Shown: positions 47,449 through 58,061, counted from the stretch's first letter. The stretch: DNA of 64,000 nucleotides from Corynebacterium sp. ACRPO (GCF_022347205.1 NZ_JAKRNE010000001.1:186001-250000), one strand, 5' to 3'. Numbers and translations are program-made. Notes: generated by a model not told the origin, from the sequence alone.

Positions 47449-49116
47449 GTGTTTGAATCCAAGAGCAGTTCTAGCGAACGTCACTGGGGAAGGAAGGCCA
47501 TTGCCTCGTGCGTTTCAGCTCTAGCTCTAGCTGCTTCTGCCTGTAGTGGGCAGGGCGGCGAAGAGGACTCGCCTAGTGCTCCCCAGGAGCCAGAATCCTA
47601 TGGATACTTTGGCTACCAGGTAAATTCCCGCTTGGCCACCACTAATGCTGGCACGTCTTTTGGTGATGCTACCTCCGCCGGACTGCTGTCTACGCGGCTT
47701 TATCCGGGCCTTTTCGTGCCCGGCCCCTCTGGCGAATTAATCCCCAATGCGGATCTGGTTGAAACTGAAGAGCTTCCGCCTGTTGCCGGCAGCGACCAGC
47801 GCAGCGTTCAGCTCACTTTGGAGGAGGATGCTGTCTTTTCCGATGGCACCCCCGTTACCTGTGACGACTACTTTTTGGCGTATGTGGCCGGTACTCATCC
47901 AGCTGAATTTGCCTCCCATATGCCGTTGATGAATGACATCGCAGATTTTAGCTGTGAGCCCCAAAGCAAAACGTTCACCTTGACCTTTAACAAGGATCAG
48001 GGGCAGCGCTGGCGCCACATGTTTGGCGCCGGCACGGTCATGCCGGCCCATGCGCTGGCTAAAAAGTCCGGGTTGAGCATTGCCGAACTCAACGCGGCAC
48101 TCACGGTCGAAGACATGCAGGCGCTTGCGCCGGTTGCTAAGGAATGGCGCTATGGCTTTTCCGTGGCCAAGGATCAACTAGATCCCGAGCTGCAGGTCTC
48201 CTTTGGACCCTATGTCATTGACAAGGTAGGCGACGAAGAGGAGATCATTCTCAAAGCAAACGAAAAGTACTTCGGGGACGCCCCAGCGGAAGAGCGTGTT
48301 GTGGTCTGGCCTTCGGATGCTGATGCACAAAAGCTTGCAGATAAAGGCGCACTGCGCGTAGTGGATGCCGCCAGCGAAAATCCTGACTGGCTGGACAGTA
48401 CGAAGGACGAGGCAGGGGAGTCCCCCTACGAGGTCACTCCAATGGTTGGCGAGCTAACCGATACGCTCACGCTATCTGAAGCTGGAGTATTCGCGGAGCC
48501 GTGGGCGCGCGAGAGCTTCGCTGCTTGCGTCGATCAGCAGGCGGTTGCGCAAGCAAGCTCTGCGGCCTCCGGTGTGGAGGTGCCGCCGGCATACTTGCGT
48601 ACCGTCTCCGCGACCAACCCAGTCGCCGGCGGTCTAGACAAGGTGGGCAAGGAACACCAAGGCACGGATTTGGCTAAGGCCGGTGACCTCAACGGTACGA
48701 CCATCAAGGTCGGCTATTTGGGGCCAGACAAACGCTACGCTGCCATGGTGGAACAACTTCGTGCATCCTGTGAGCCGGCTGGTATCACCATCGAGGACGC
48801 GTCTGCGGAGTTCATGTCCCAGCACTACTTGGAAATGGATCCGGAAACCTGGGCGCCTACCGTTGATGCCTTCCTCGGTCCAGTCGATCCTCAGACGGAG
48901 TATTCCACGGTGGAGTCCAGTATGAAGAACTCTGCGGAGCTGAAGAAGACAGAAGAGGCTCTGTGGAAGGATGTACCGTCCATTCCGCTCTCCGCGCAGC
49001 CGCGCGTTTTCCTCGTCCGCCGCGACGTGGAAGGTGTCCTGCCGTACACTGGCGTCTCGGGCATCGGTTGGAATATGGACCGCTGGCACAGCACCGCCCC
49101 AGCTGAAAAGAACTAG
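47449..49116 (+). CDS. ABC-transporter peptide/nickel-type substrate-binding lipoprotein
   Basis: 555 residues, GTG start. Lipobox LAASAC (Cys near residue 33). SBP family 5 fold: [29 protein letters not shown]-type elements (here SFGPYVIDK) and the C-terminal [12 protein letters not shown]. It takes the place of mycobacterial Rv2585c (next to secDF and apt). No permease or ATPase gene follows, so it may serve a transporter elsewhere or have another role. Confidence 0.85.
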   Translation: MFESKSSSSERHWGRKAIASCVSALALAASACSGQGGEEDSPSAPQEPESYGYFGYQVNSRLATTNAGTSFGDATSAGLLSTRLYPGLFVPGPSGELIPNADLVETEELPPVAGSDQRSVQLTLEEDAVFSDGTPVTCDDYFLAYVAGTHPAEFASHMPLMNDIADFSCEPQSKTFTLTFNKDQGQRWRHMFGAGTVMPAHALAKKSGLSIAELNAALTVEDMQALAPVAKEWRYGFSVAKDQLDPELQVSFGPYVIDKVGDEEEIILKANEKYFGDAPAEERVVVWPSDADAQKLADKGALRVVDAASENPDWLDSTKDEAGESPYEVTPMVGELTDTLTLSEAGVFAEPWARESFAACVDQQAVAQASSAASGVEVPPAYLRTVSATNPVAGGLDKVGKEHQGTDLAKAGDLNGTTIKVGYLGPDKRYAAMVEQLRASCEPAGITIEDASAEFMSQHYLEMDPETWAPTVDAFLGPVDPQTEYSTVESSMKNSAELKKTEEALWKDVPSIPLSAQPRVFLVRRDVEGVLPYTGVSGIGWNMDRWHSTAPAEKN

Positions 49117-49169
49117 GCTGCACACAGCGGCCGTTAACGACCTCTCGCAAACATTTCTCAAGGAAGATT

Positions 49170-49715
49170 ATGAGCTCGCACTACGAATCAGCAGCACAGG
49201 CACTCAAGGATAAGGTTCGCCTCGTTCAAGACTTCCCAGAGGAGGGCATCCTCTTTGAGGACCTCACCCCAGTCTTGGCGGACCCAGAGGCATTTCGCAC
49301 CGTAGTGGACGGCTTGGCGGCCGCCTGCGAGGAATTGGGCGCAGATATGATTGGCGGCCTAGACGCCCGTGGATTCCTCCTCGGCTCGGCCGTCGCCTAC
49401 AAGATGGGCCTGGGTATCTTGGCCATCCGCAAGAAAGGCAAGCTTCCCCCACCGGTATATACCGAGGAATATGAGCTGGAGTATGGCTCCGCGGCGCTGG
49501 AGATTCCAGCCAGCGGCGTTGACATCAAGGGCAAACGCGTAGTGCTTGTCGACGACGTCCTGGCGACCGGTGGCACCCTCCACGGTGCCAAGCTTTTGCT
49601 TGAGTCCGCAGGTGCCGAAGTCGCTGGCAATGTGGTGGTGCTGGAGGTCAAGGGCCTCAACGGTCGTGAGCGTTTATCCGGCCCACCGCTCATTGTGTTG
49701 AATGCCACAGACTAA
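49170..49715 (+). CDS. apt: Adenine phosphoribosyltransferase
   Basis: Salvages adenine with PRPP to AMP. 181 residues, ATG after AAGGAAG. Family marks [27 protein letters not shown] and the PRPP loop [13 protein letters not shown]. In the secDF-apt-rel order typical of Actinobacteria. Confidence 0.95.
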   Translation: MSSHYESAAQALKDKVRLVQDFPEEGILFEDLTPVLADPEAFRTVVDGLAAACEELGADMIGGLDARGFLLGSAVAYKMGLGILAIRKKGKLPPPVYTEEYELEYGSAALEIPASGVDIKGKRVVLVDDVLATGGTLHGAKLLLESAGAEVAGNVVVLEVKGLNGRERLSGPPLIVLNATD

Positions 49716-49801
49716 GATGGGATGTCTAAGCTAGATCGCACGATCTAGTTGGACATGAGGCCACAAGGCCCATGACACTGTGAAGGGCGGTAGATTTGGC
49801 C

Positions 49802-52090
49802 ATGGACAAACCCGTAAAGCGCCAGTCCGGCGGCGGAATGCGCAGTATGTCGGCTCGCCTAGCTCGTTCGCTCACCGGCGGCCGAGTGAAGGTGAATCCG
49901 GTGCTGGACCCGTTGATGTCCATCCACCGCAAGTTTCACCCCAAGGCCGATGCTGATCTGCTCAATCGCGCCTATGACACCGCGGAGCGGCTCCATGAGG
50001 GGGTCTTTCGCAAATCCGGAGAACCGTATATCACCCACCCGCTCGCCGTGGCGACGATCGCAGCGGAGATCGGTATGGACACCACCACCATCGTTGCAGC
50101 ACTGCTGCACGACACCGTGGAGGATACGGACTACTCACTAGAGGACCTCACCCGAGATTTCGGTCCGGAGGTGGCTCGCTTGGTCGATGGCGTGACCAAG
50201 CTGGACAAGGTGGCACTGGGGTCGGCCGCAGAGGCTGAGACCATTCGTAAAATGATCGTCGCCATGGCCACCGACCCCCGAGTCCTAGTCATCAAGGTCA
50301 GCGACCGCCTGCACAATATGCGTACGATGCGGTTCCTCCCGCCCGAAAAACAGGCTAAGAAGGCGCGGCAGACCCTAGAGGTCATCGCGCCGCTAGCTCA
50401 CCGCCTCGGCATGGCCAGCGTGAAGTGGGAGCTGGAAGATCTGTCCTTTGCCATCTTGTATCCGAAGAAGTACGACGAAATCGTACGGATGGTGGCAGAT
50501 CGCGCCCCCTCGCGCGACCGCGCGCTGAAGGAGATCATTAGCCAGGTCAGCGGGGCGCTGAAGGAAAACGGCATTGAAGCCGAGGTTATGGGCCGCCCAA
50601 AGCATTACTGGTCCATTTATCAAAAGATGATCGTGCGCGGCCGTGACTTCGCGGAGATCTTCGACCTTGTAGGAATCCGCATTTTGGTCGAGGACGTCAA
50701 TAGCTGTTATGCCGCTATCGGTGTGGTGCACTCGATCTACCAGGCATTGCCGGGGCGCTTCAAGGACTATATTTCCTCGCCGCGATTCGGCGTGTATCAG
50801 TCCCTGCATACCACGGTGCTGGCAGATGGCGGCGCTACCTTGGAAGTCCAGGTACGTACCCACGAGATGCACTACAACGCCGAATTCGGTGTGGCTGCTC
50901 ACTGGCGCTACAAAGAAACCAAGGGAAAGAACTCGGGCCACCAAGAAGAAGTGGACCAGATGGCGTGGATGCGCCAACTTCTAGACTGGCAGAAGGAAGC
51001 CGCCGATCCCAACGAGTTCCTCGACTCGCTGCGCTACGACCTGACCGCCAAGCAAATCTTCGCCTTTACCCCGAAGGGCGATGTGGTGAACCTTCCTGCC
51101 GGTTCTACACCGGTGGACTTTGCCTACGCAGTACATACTGAGGTGGGGCACAGGTGTATCGGTGCCAAGGTCAATGGCAAGCTCGTCGCGCTCGAATCGA
51201 AGCTAAAGTCCGGCGACAAGGTGGAAATCTTTACCTCCAAGGATCCCAACGCCGGTCCGTCCCGCGATTGGCAAGACTTCCTTGTGTCTGCTCGAGCTAA
51301 GACAAAGGTGCGGCAGTGGTTTGCCAAGGAACGCCGCGAAGAACACTTGGAAGCAGGCCGCGATGCCCTGGCGACCGAAGTCCAGCGCGGCGGCCTGCCT
51401 ATGCACCGCCTGTTTACTGCCAGCTCCATGAAGCAGGTAGCGGAACAGCTGCACTATACCGATGTCGATTCGCTGTATACCGCCATCGGCGCGGGCCACG
51501 TATCTGCTCAACACGTGGCCAACCAATTGGTTGCCATGTTCGGCGACCAAGATGATGCCATCGACACCCTGGCCTCCCGCACGCCACTGTCTGAAATTGA
51601 GCACTCCCGCGCCCAACACACCGAAGACTCGGCATCGGGCACCGGCATCTTGGTGGAAGGCAGCCCCGATGTGATGGCAAAGCTCGCCAAATGCTGCCAG
51701 CCCGTGCCGGGCGATTCCATTTTCGGCTTCGTTACCCGCGGCGGGGGAGTCTCCGTGCACCGAGCCGATTGCACAAACGCGGAAAAGCTCAAGGCAGAAC
51801 CAGAGCGCATGTTGGAGGTGGCCTGGTCTTCTGGTACCTCTGCGACGGGCGCTTTCTCTGCGACGCTGCAATTGGAAGCCCTCGACCGTCAGGGCCTCCT
51901 CTCGGAGCTCACTCGGGTAATGAGCGATCAAAACATCAACGTTTTGACCATGAACTCGAATCGGGGCGATGACCACATCGCGACGGTTAGGTTTACTTTC
52001 TCGGTGTCCGACACCAAGCAGCTGGGCACGTTGATGACGACGTTGCGCAATACCGAAGGCGTCTTCGACGTCTACCGAGTGACTGCTTAG
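49802..52090 (+). CDS. rel: Bifunctional (p)ppGpp synthetase/hydrolase Rel
   Basis: Makes and breaks the stringent-response alarmones. About 762 residues from the ATG at 49802; a TTG two codons earlier is possible. HD hydrolase domain with [12 protein letters not shown] (intact His-Asp), synthetase domain with [23 protein letters not shown] and [17 protein letters not shown] domain [16 protein letters not shown], a Cys-containing zinc-finger-like region [12 protein letters not shown], and a C-terminal ACT domain. Both active sites look intact. Confidence 0.96.
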   Translation: MDKPVKRQSGGGMRSMSARLARSLTGGRVKVNPVLDPLMSIHRKFHPKADADLLNRAYDTAERLHEGVFRKSGEPYITHPLAVATIAAEIGMDTTTIVAALLHDTVEDTDYSLEDLTRDFGPEVARLVDGVTKLDKVALGSAAEAETIRKMIVAMATDPRVLVIKVSDRLHNMRTMRFLPPEKQAKKARQTLEVIAPLAHRLGMASVKWELEDLSFAILYPKKYDEIVRMVADRAPSRDRALKEIISQVSGALKENGIEAEVMGRPKHYWSIYQKMIVRGRDFAEIFDLVGIRILVEDVNSCYAAIGVVHSIYQALPGRFKDYISSPRFGVYQSLHTTVLADGGATLEVQVRTHEMHYNAEFGVAAHWRYKETKGKNSGHQEEVDQMAWMRQLLDWQKEAADPNEFLDSLRYDLTAKQIFAFTPKGDVVNLPAGSTPVDFAYAVHTEVGHRCIGAKVNGKLVALESKLKSGDKVEIFTSKDPNAGPSRDWQDFLVSARAKTKVRQWFAKERREEHLEAGRDALATEVQRGGLPMHRLFTASSMKQVAEQLHYTDVDSLYTAIGAGHVSAQHVANQLVAMFGDQDDAIDTLASRTPLSEIEHSRAQHTEDSASGTGILVEGSPDVMAKLAKCCQPVPGDSIFGFVTRGGGVSVHRADCTNAEKLKAEPERMLEVAWSSGTSATGAFSATLQLEALDRQGLLSELTRVMSDQNINVLTMNSNRGDDHIATVRFTFSVSDTKQLGTLMTTLRNTEGVFDVYRVTA

Positions 52091-52278
52091 TGTGCTCTGT
52101 CCCTACCCTCAAGGAGGGGCGGGGCAAGCAACGCGAAAGCATCAGGTGGGTTACCAGTGTATGAATTTTCGGCTTCTGCAAGGTAAATCCCCAGCAAGCG
52201 GGCTCAATTTCTCCTGCCAAGTTGTTAGTAAAGCGATATAAATTGTCCTGTTGCTTTCTACAATCTAGGAGTATTTCA

Positions 52279-54351
52279 ATGCAGTTCCGTCGCATCGGCC
52301 AGCTTGTGGCCGCCACTACCGTTTCCGCTGTTGCTCTCTCCGGCGCGCAGGCGGTGGCACAGGAAAACAAGACCACCATCTCCGTCACCAATATCACCGA
52401 TATTCACGGTCACTTGGAAGACAAAATTGGTGACCCAGCCAAGGCCGGCGATGAAATCGGCGTGGCTCGCTTGCAGTCCCTTATCAAGCAGGTAAATGAA
52501 GGACAGGAATTCAACCTGACCTCCTCGGGCGATAACGTGGGCGGCTCTGCCTTTGTCTCTGCAATTTCTGATGACAAGTACACCCTTGAAGCCCTCAACG
52601 AGATGGGTATGAAGGTGACTGCTGTAGGTAACCATGAGTTTGATAAGGGTACCGAAGACCTTACAGGGCGTATCGCTGATAGCTCTGATTACCCAATCTT
52701 GGGTGCCAACGTGTTCAAGGATGGGAAGCCTCTTCTGGAGGCTTCCCACGTCGAAGAAATTGATGGCGTAAAAGTCGGCTATGTTGGCACGGTAACGGAA
52801 AATACCAAGTATAAGGTGTCTGCTGCCAAGATCCCAGGGATCACTTTTACTAATCCAGCCGAGGCTACCAATAAGGAAGCTACTCGTTTGAAAGAATCTG
52901 GTGAGGCCGATGTTGTTGTTGCGCTCATGCACGAAGATGCCCAAGGCTTTGCAGAGGACTTTAACAAAGACGTCGACGTAGCTTTTGGCGGCGACACCCA
53001 CGTTGCCACTAAGGGCGAAATTGAGCGCGAGGGCGCCTTGCCACTGCAGTGGGCACAGGGACACGAGTACGGCAAACTGCTCAACGACGTTGATATTACC
53101 TTTGATAAGACTGCTAAAAAGATTACCGACATCAGTTTGAAGCAGTACGACGCGACCGCTGCAGCAAAGGTTGAACCAGATGCTGAAATCGCAGCTATTG
53201 TAAAAAAGGCCCAGCAAGAGGCTGACATCGAGGGTGCCAAGACCGCCGGTACTGTGGAACGGGCCCTGTTCCGCGGATCTGATGAGAATGCTGATTCGGG
53301 TTCTAACCGTGGTGTCGAATCTACCCTCAATAACTTCATTGCTGACGGCCAGCGTTACGCCATGAGCAAGCAGGTAGGCGAGGACATCGAGATCGGCGTG
53401 ATGAACGCTGGCGGTGTTCGTGCTGACTTGAAGGGCGGCGACGTTACCTACAAGGACATTTTTGAGGTACAGCCCTTTGGCAACTCTGTAATTACCGCCA
53501 AGATTTCCGGCGAGGAGTTCATTAATGCCTTGGAAAACCAGTGGCAGGAAGGCAGCCGACCACGCCTGGCTATGGGGCTTTCCAATAACGTCCAAGTAGT
53601 CTACGACCAGAAGGCCGACAAGGGCGAGCGCGTACAGTCTGTGACCATCAACGGCGAGAAAATCGATCCGAAGAAGGATTACTCCATTGCGCTGTCTTCC
53701 TTCCTTGCTTCCAGTGATGAAGAGGCAGGCGGCGACGGCTACTTCAACGCTGGTTCCATCAAGGACAAGAACGATGTGGGCTACATGGACACTCAGGCCA
53801 TGATCGACTACATCAAGTCGGGTGAATCGGAGGTCCGCACGGGCCAGGGCCAGATTGGCGCCAACATCGAGGGGGACGTGAAGCCGGGCGAGGAAATCAC
53901 GGTGAACCTGTCCAGCCTCAATTACTCCACCGACGGTGAGCCGATGGCCAAGAAGGCAACCGTCAAGTTGGGCGACGCTGAGCAGACCGTCGATATCGAC
54001 AACGCTGCGCAAGAAGGCGATGCGCAATTTGGTGAGCGCGGTCGCGCAACGGTAAAGCTCACCGTTCCAGAGAACCTGAGCGGTACCCAGAACCTAGAAA
54101 TCACCACCGACGCAGGAACTAAGGCAACTTTGCCACTCGAGGTAAGCGGCGACGGCTCCGAAGAGCCGGGAGCTAAGCCTGCGCCAAAGGGCTCTTCCTT
54201 GTCCTCCAACGGCTCTTCCGTGGGTGGCGCAGTATTCGCCATCGTTGCAGCGCTGGTAGCTGGCGTTGCGGTTGTGGGCATGAACCCGCAGATTCTTCCT
54301 GCCCCAGCTCGCAAGATGATTGAGGACCTGCGCAAGCAGTTCCACATCTAG
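52279..54351 (+). CDS. Secreted, membrane-anchored 5'-nucleotidase/UDP-sugar hydrolase family protein
   Basis: 690 residues, ATG after AGGAG. Signal peptide ends near AQAVAQE. Metallophosphatase domain (about 30-270): DIHGHL, SSGDNVGGSA, GNHEFDKG, and GGDTHV. The 5'-nucleotidase C-terminal domain (about 300-510) has MNAGGVRADLKGG and the substrate stack region. A linker, an Ig-like region and a single transmembrane helix near the end (GGAVFAIVAALVAGVAVVG) anchor it; the short cytoplasmic tail is basic. Likely scavenges phosphate or nucleosides outside the cell. Confidence 0.9.
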   Translation: MQFRRIGQLVAATTVSAVALSGAQAVAQENKTTISVTNITDIHGHLEDKIGDPAKAGDEIGVARLQSLIKQVNEGQEFNLTSSGDNVGGSAFVSAISDDKYTLEALNEMGMKVTAVGNHEFDKGTEDLTGRIADSSDYPILGANVFKDGKPLLEASHVEEIDGVKVGYVGTVTENTKYKVSAAKIPGITFTNPAEATNKEATRLKESGEADVVVALMHEDAQGFAEDFNKDVDVAFGGDTHVATKGEIEREGALPLQWAQGHEYGKLLNDVDITFDKTAKKITDISLKQYDATAAAKVEPDAEIAAIVKKAQQEADIEGAKTAGTVERALFRGSDENADSGSNRGVESTLNNFIADGQRYAMSKQVGEDIEIGVMNAGGVRADLKGGDVTYKDIFEVQPFGNSVITAKISGEEFINALENQWQEGSRPRLAMGLSNNVQVVYDQKADKGERVQSVTINGEKIDPKKDYSIALSSFLASSDEEAGGDGYFNAGSIKDKNDVGYMDTQAMIDYIKSGESEVRTGQGQIGANIEGDVKPGEEITVNLSSLNYSTDGEPMAKKATVKLGDAEQTVDIDNAAQEGDAQFGERGRATVKLTVPENLSGTQNLEITTDAGTKATLPLEVSGDGSEEPGAKPAPKGSSLSSNGSSVGGAVFAIVAALVAGVAVVGMNPQILPAPARKMIEDLRKQFHI

Positions 54352-54365
54352 GACAGCACAGCACT

Positions 54366-54408
54366 AGGCGGAGCGGCTCTTCCTGAACGGGGGAGTGACG
54401 CTCCGCCT
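54366..54408 (+). terminator. Terminator after the 5'-nucleotidase gene
   Basis: Perfect 9-bp stem aggcggagc / gctccgcct with a 25-base loop, followed by tttt. Confidence 0.75.
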
Positions 54409-54448
54409 TTTCTGTATGTCTCGCGGCTGCCGGGTAACCTAAGCAGTC

Positions 54449-55021
54449 GTGGATACTCTAGAACTCTTCCTGCGCGAAATTACTTATCAGCTGGGTATTG
54501 AATGGCACCGTATTCCCGTTGTCGTGCTGGCGACTTTGGGTATCTACCTATCCTTCATGGTTTTGGTGAAGGTATTTGGCTCTCGCGTGCTTACGTCCAT
54601 GACGGCCTCAGATGCCATCATCATTATTATGTTTGGCGCGGTCGCGGGCCGTGTCATCGTGGGCAATCCACCGACCCTTGCCGCCGGCGTCATCGGTCTG
54701 ACCACGCTGATGGCGCTCGAAGCTGCCTTCGGTACCATTCGCAAGGTAGTGAAGTGGACGCGCTTTCTGGACCGTCGTCCCATCCTTTTAGTCTTTAGCG
54801 GTGAGATGGTTGAAGATAACCTGACGCTGGCCCACATTACAGAATCGGATATCTACTCGGCCGCCCGTAGGGCCGGCATTAGCCGCATGGAAGACGTGCA
54901 AATAATGATCCTTGAGCCTACAGGCCATATCTCCGTCATCAAGGTCGGTCAGGCCATCGACCCGGAGCTTTTCAAGGACCTCGTGGGGTCGGAGTACATC
55001 GAAGACGCTAAAGACGCTTAG
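54449..55021 (+). CDS. DUF421 (YetF/YrbG-type) membrane protein
   Basis: 190 residues, GTG start; a TAACCT box 8 bases upstream suggests a leaderless mRNA. Three hydrophobic segments (about 22-40, 48-68, 76-93) include the DUF421 signature MTASDAIIIIMFGAVAGR, followed by a cytoplasmic mixed alpha/beta domain with VFSGEMVEDNLTLAHITESD. Function unknown; Bacillus YetF-type proteins affect spore or membrane traits. Confidence 0.85.
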   Translation: MDTLELFLREITYQLGIEWHRIPVVVLATLGIYLSFMVLVKVFGSRVLTSMTASDAIIIIMFGAVAGRVIVGNPPTLAAGVIGLTTLMALEAAFGTIRKVVKWTRFLDRRPILLVFSGEMVEDNLTLAHITESDIYSAARRAGISRMEDVQIMILEPTGHISVIKVGQAIDPELFKDLVGSEYIEDAKDA

Positions 55022-55093
55022 GGCACACGCCAAAGCTTGGCGGGGAACGCAAAGAGCATCTGTAGGCTCCCTTTGCCCAAGAGCAGATGAAAA

Positions 55094-55128
55094 AAGCCGC
55101 TGCATTCCACTAAGGGAAGCAGCGGCTT
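55094..55128 (-). terminator. Terminator of the small secreted protein gene
   Basis: Stem aagccgctgc / gcagcggctt with an inner ttcc/ggaa extension. Read on the minus strand it exits into tttttt. Confidence 0.85.
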
Positions 55129-55152
55129 AAGAATCGCTATGAAGCGGTGACC

Positions 55153-55485
55153 TTACTTGTTGCCGAAAGGCAGGTCGAAGTACTTGTTTGCGAAGGCGAA
55201 CAGGGTGCCCAGAGCGCCGATAACAGCGGTGAAGACGCCGATCCAAGCCTTGATGTCGTCAGCCTTCTCCTTGGAGGTGCGGGTGTCTTCCTTGCCCTCG
55301 GAGTCATCAGACTTGTCAGCTGCGTAGTCGTTGTCAGAGGAAGAAGACAGGCCCTCGACGGAGTTGGTGATCTTGGAGGACAGGTCGGAGGTGGTGTCCT
55401 CAGCGTTAGCAACGGTGGTGCCTGCGAAAGCGACGGACAGAGCGGTTGCGCCAGCAACGAGTGCCTTGCGGGAGAAAAGCTTCAT
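55153..55485 (-). CDS. Small secreted protein of unknown function
   Basis: 110 residues. A Sec signal peptide ends at VANA-E (about residue 27). The mature protein of about 80 residues has a Ser/Asp-rich, hydrophilic stretch followed by an amphipathic-to-hydrophobic helix (KAWIGVFTAVIGALGTLFAF, about 79-98) and the end YFDLPFGNK. That shape could insert into or lie on a membrane, such as the mycomembrane. I do not recognise the family. It has its own promoter (55528-55556), AGGA ribosome site and terminator, so it is a single-gene unit. Confidence 0.75.
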   Translation of the reverse strand: MKLFSRKALVAGATALSVAFAGTTVANAEDTTSDLSSKITNSVEGLSSSSDNDYAADKSDDSEGKEDTRTSKEKADDIKAWIGVFTAVIGALGTLFAFANKYFDLPFGNK

Positions 55486-55527
55486 TTTTGATTCCTAACA
55501 AGCTTGGTGTGTTCAAAGACGTTTCAA

Positions 55528-55556
55528 ATACTAGACAGGCTGACAGCCTTCCGCAA
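55528..55556 (-). promoter_or_regulatory. Promoter with palindromic operator for the small secreted protein gene
   Basis: Minus strand: -35 TTGCGG (55551-55556) and -10 TAGTAT (55528-55533) separated by exactly 17 bp. The spacer holds a perfect palindrome, aggctg-a-cagcct (55537-55549). A protein bound there would block polymerase. Confidence 0.65.
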
Positions 55557-55840
55557 CAGTATTGGCAGGTTTTCGCTTATTTGCTGAACTAGCTGAAAGT
55601 CCGCTGTGTTCTGGGTGTTTACTACTGTTGCTGTTGTGATCTGGGGGAATTTTAGTGTTCTCGTGTTCCTGCAGCTTAACCCTCATAATCGGGCTCAGCT
55701 TAATTTAAGGAAAGGATAAGCCCCGGTGCATTCATTCACGGAGTGCGTGGTGAATGGCCGGGGCTTTGTGTCCGCCCCCGTTAGGGGGGTGGTGCGGTGG
55801 GGCTAAGAGGGGGCGTCGCCAAGCAGGGCTTTTCTGCCGC
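55557..55840. other. Intergenic region between small secreted protein and cyclophilin genes
   Basis: Nothing coding is credible. It is AT-richer than its neighbours. It contains one large hairpin at 55718-55766 (listed separately) and no other recognised signal. Confidence 0.5.
55718..55766. terminator. Large hairpin after the cyclophilin gene
   Basis: Outer stem aagccccgg / ccggggctt with an inner stem attcac / gtgaat. It lies 75 bases beyond the cyclophilin stop (minus strand) and ends in atcctttcctt in that direction. Terminator is likeliest; a small RNA is possible. Confidence 0.55.
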
Positions 55841-56701
55841 TTAAGCCTTGACGGTTGCCTTCTTAATCTTGACTTCCTTGGCCGGCTTGCCATCTGGCTG
55901 GCCGCCTTCGACGCCGTTCTTGGCAATCTTATCCATCGTCTTCATGCCCTTGTCGGTGATGGTGGCGAAGTAGGTGTAGCTCGGGGCCAGTTCAGAATCG
56001 TCGTAGTTGAGGAAGAACTGGGAACCATTGGTGTCTGGGCCGCTGTTGGCCATGGCGACGGAACCGCGCGGGTAGACAACGGGGTTCTGTGCGTCCTTCT
56101 CTTCGACCTCGTCGGTGGGGTACTCATCGCCAAAGCTGAAGCCAGGTCCGCCGGAACCGGAACCGGTTGGGTCGCCGCACTGCAGCACGTTGAGCCCACC
56201 TGAGGTCATGCGGTGGCAAACGGTGTCGTCGTAGTAGCCCGACTTTGCCAGATCAGAAATAGCATTGGTGGTACACGGCGCCTTGGCGCGGTCCATTTCC
56301 ATCTCAATGGTGCCCTGATTGGTCTCAAAGGAAACGGTGACGGTGCCCTTGGTGGAAATATCCTTGCCGTTCGGCTTCTTCGCGCCGTTGGACTCTTGAC
56401 CGTTGTCCTCATACTTACAGGTCACGGTATCTGGCAGGGCCTTGGCGCGCTTGTCAGCGATGGGTTGCGCCTGTGGCGTTTCTTGCGAGGTCTCAGCTGC
56501 GGAAGAGTCCTCAGCCTGTACGTTTTCATCGTCGCCTTCGCGGGTAGACAAGAAGTAGATGCCGCCGACGAGGGCGAGGATTACTACGAGGGAGGCGGCA
56601 ACAACGCCTAGCGGACGTGCCTTTTGCTTGCGTTCGCGGGATTTTAGCTCGCGCTCGAGCTTGCTCAGCGCCTCTTCGCCGCGCTTTTGATTATTTGGCA
56701 C
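55841..56701 (-). CDS. Membrane-anchored cyclophilin-type peptidyl-prolyl isomerase
   Basis: 286 residues. A coiled, basic N-terminus is followed by one transmembrane helix (about 31-50), a linker, and a cyclophilin domain (about 115-285) with FETNQGTIEMEM, YDDTVCHRM, GSVAMANSGPDTNGSQFFLNY and the C-terminal VEGGQPDGKPAKEVKI. Mycobacterial PpiB has the same layout and the same rel-hisS neighbourhood. Probably assists folding of exported proteins at the outer face of the membrane. Confidence 0.9.
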   Translation of the reverse strand: MPNNQKRGEEALSKLERELKSRERKQKARPLGVVAASLVVILALVGGIYFLSTREGDDENVQAEDSSAAETSQETPQAQPIADKRAKALPDTVTCKYEDNGQESNGAKKPNGKDISTKGTVTVSFETNQGTIEMEMDRAKAPCTTNAISDLAKSGYYDDTVCHRMTSGGLNVLQCGDPTGSGSGGPGFSFGDEYPTDEVEEKDAQNPVVYPRGSVAMANSGPDTNGSQFFLNYDDSELAPSYTYFATITDKGMKTMDKIAKNGVEGGQPDGKPAKEVKIKKATVKA

Positions 56702-56844
56702 CGGGAGTCAACCTTTCTAGCGATTTTCGGTGGCATGATTCAACCTGACCGAGTTTAGCGGTTCCCTACAGCTGAGAAAGCGTTGGCATGGAAAATAGAG
56801 CAAGTTAATAGCTTTTAGGCCAAATCATAAGGACGCTGGCATCT

Positions 56845-57342
56845 GTGGTTGAACCAGATTTTACCGATCCGCCAACGCCCACCGTTGGTGAACTTCCCGC
56901 AGTGGGAGATCCGCTGCCCGAATTTGAACTCATCGGTACCGACCTGCGTCAGATTACCAATGAGACTTTTGCGGGCACGCGCCTTATTATTTCCATCTTG
57001 CCCTCTATTGAAACCCCTGCCTGCCAAGAACAGCTGCGCCGCTTCCATGAGCAGGTGGCGCATCTAGGCAACACTAAGCTTCTTTCCGTTTCTCTTGATT
57101 TGCCTTTTACCCTCAAGCGTTTTTGCGCAGCTGATGGCATTGATGATGTCATCGCCGCCTCCGCATTTCGATCTGACTTTGGTGAGAAGTTCGGCGTGAC
57201 TGTGCGCGATTCCGTCCTGGAAGGCCTGCTTGCCCGCTCCGTGCTGGTGGCTGATGAAGACCACAAGGTCATCCACACTCAAATGGTACCGGGCGTTGTT
57301 ACCCAGCTTGATTATGACAAGGTGTGGGACATTTTGCGTTAA
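56845..57342 (+). CDS. tpx: Thiol peroxidase (atypical 2-Cys, Tpx)
   Basis: 165 residues, GTG start. Reduces hydrogen and lipid peroxides with thioredoxin. The peroxidatic Cys60 is in PSIETPACQEQLRRF and the resolving Cys94 in KRFCAADGIDDV, the Tpx arrangement. Ends in a good terminator; the next gene starts 83 bases on. Confidence 0.94.
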   Translation: MVEPDFTDPPTPTVGELPAVGDPLPEFELIGTDLRQITNETFAGTRLIISILPSIETPACQEQLRRFHEQVAHLGNTKLLSVSLDLPFTLKRFCAADGIDDVIAASAFRSDFGEKFGVTVRDSVLEGLLARSVLVADEDHKVIHTQMVPGVVTQLDYDKVWDILR

Positions 57343-57355
57343 GCCGTTCGGTGCT

Positions 57356-57400
57356 GCCGGCCTCTGCTCATCAAGAAGATGGGGGAGGCCGGCTCCTTTT
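57356..57400 (+). terminator. Terminator after tpx
   Basis: Perfect 9-bp stem gccggcctc / gaggccggc, followed by tcctttttat. Confidence 0.85.
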
Positions 57401-57425
57401 TATGGAGACAGCTAGGGTAGTGGGT

Positions 57426-58061
57426 ATGGAAATCTTCGGTTTTACTGCCGGTCCGTTTCAGACCAATACTTATGTGATTGCGGAAGGCCGCCGCGCCTTC
57501 ATCGTGGATCCCGGCATGGATGCGATGGAAAAAGTCCTCGAGCATGACTTGGACTATGAGGCAATCGTGCTCACCCACGGCCATATTGACCACACCCGGG
57601 ACGCCGGGTCTTTGGCAGAAAAGCTCGATATCCCTGTCTATATTCACCCCGATGACAAGTTTATGCTCGCCAGCGGAGAAGGTGTTTCGCCCCAAGCACA
57701 GGAGCTTTTCGACGCCGCCCATATGACCCCCATCGATGACCTTCGCGAGCTCCATGATGGCGAAACCCTGGAACTTCTTGGTCATACCTTTGCTCTCAAA
57801 CACGCGCCTGGGCATTCGCCGGGCTGCGTGATGATCGTCGCCGAGGACTTTGCCCTCACCGGTGATGTGCTCTTCGCCGGGGCCATTGGGCGCACCGACC
57901 TACCTCACTCGGACCCAAATGCCATGCAGAAGTCGCTTGCTGGCCCAGTATGGAGCCTGCCAGATAACCTCGACATTCTTCCCGGCCACGGGCCTGCCAC
58001 CACAATGCGTAAGGAGAGGGCGACCAATCCCTTCTTCGCTACATTGAGGGAGGTACTGTAA
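57426..58061 (+). CDS. MBL-fold metallohydrolase, glyoxalase II-like
   Basis: 211 residues from the ATG at 57426 (MEIFGFTAG). Metal-binding motif [11 protein letters not shown] (HxHxDH), [27 protein letters not shown] and LPGHGPATT, all expected for a hydroxyacylglutathione-hydrolase-type enzyme. Corynebacteria use mycothiol, so the true substrate may be another thioester. Five bases before hisS, as in mycobacteria (Rv2581c-hisS). Confidence 0.9.
   Translation: MEIFGFTAGPFQTNTYVIAEGRRAFIVDPGMDAMEKVLEHDLDYEAIVLTHGHIDHTRDAGSLAEKLDIPVYIHPDDKFMLASGEGVSPQAQELFDAAHMTPIDDLRELHDGETLELLGHTFALKHAPGHSPGCVMIVAEDFALTGDVLFAGAIGRTDLPHSDPNAMQKSLAGPVWSLPDNLDILPGHGPATTMRKERATNPFFATLREVL

Noticed and set aside
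52276..54027. 583-residue open frame antisense to the 5'-nucleotidase gene
   Set aside because: It mirrors the codon bias of the real gene, has no family motif or ribosome site, and the plus-strand product is a complete, well-recognised enzyme.
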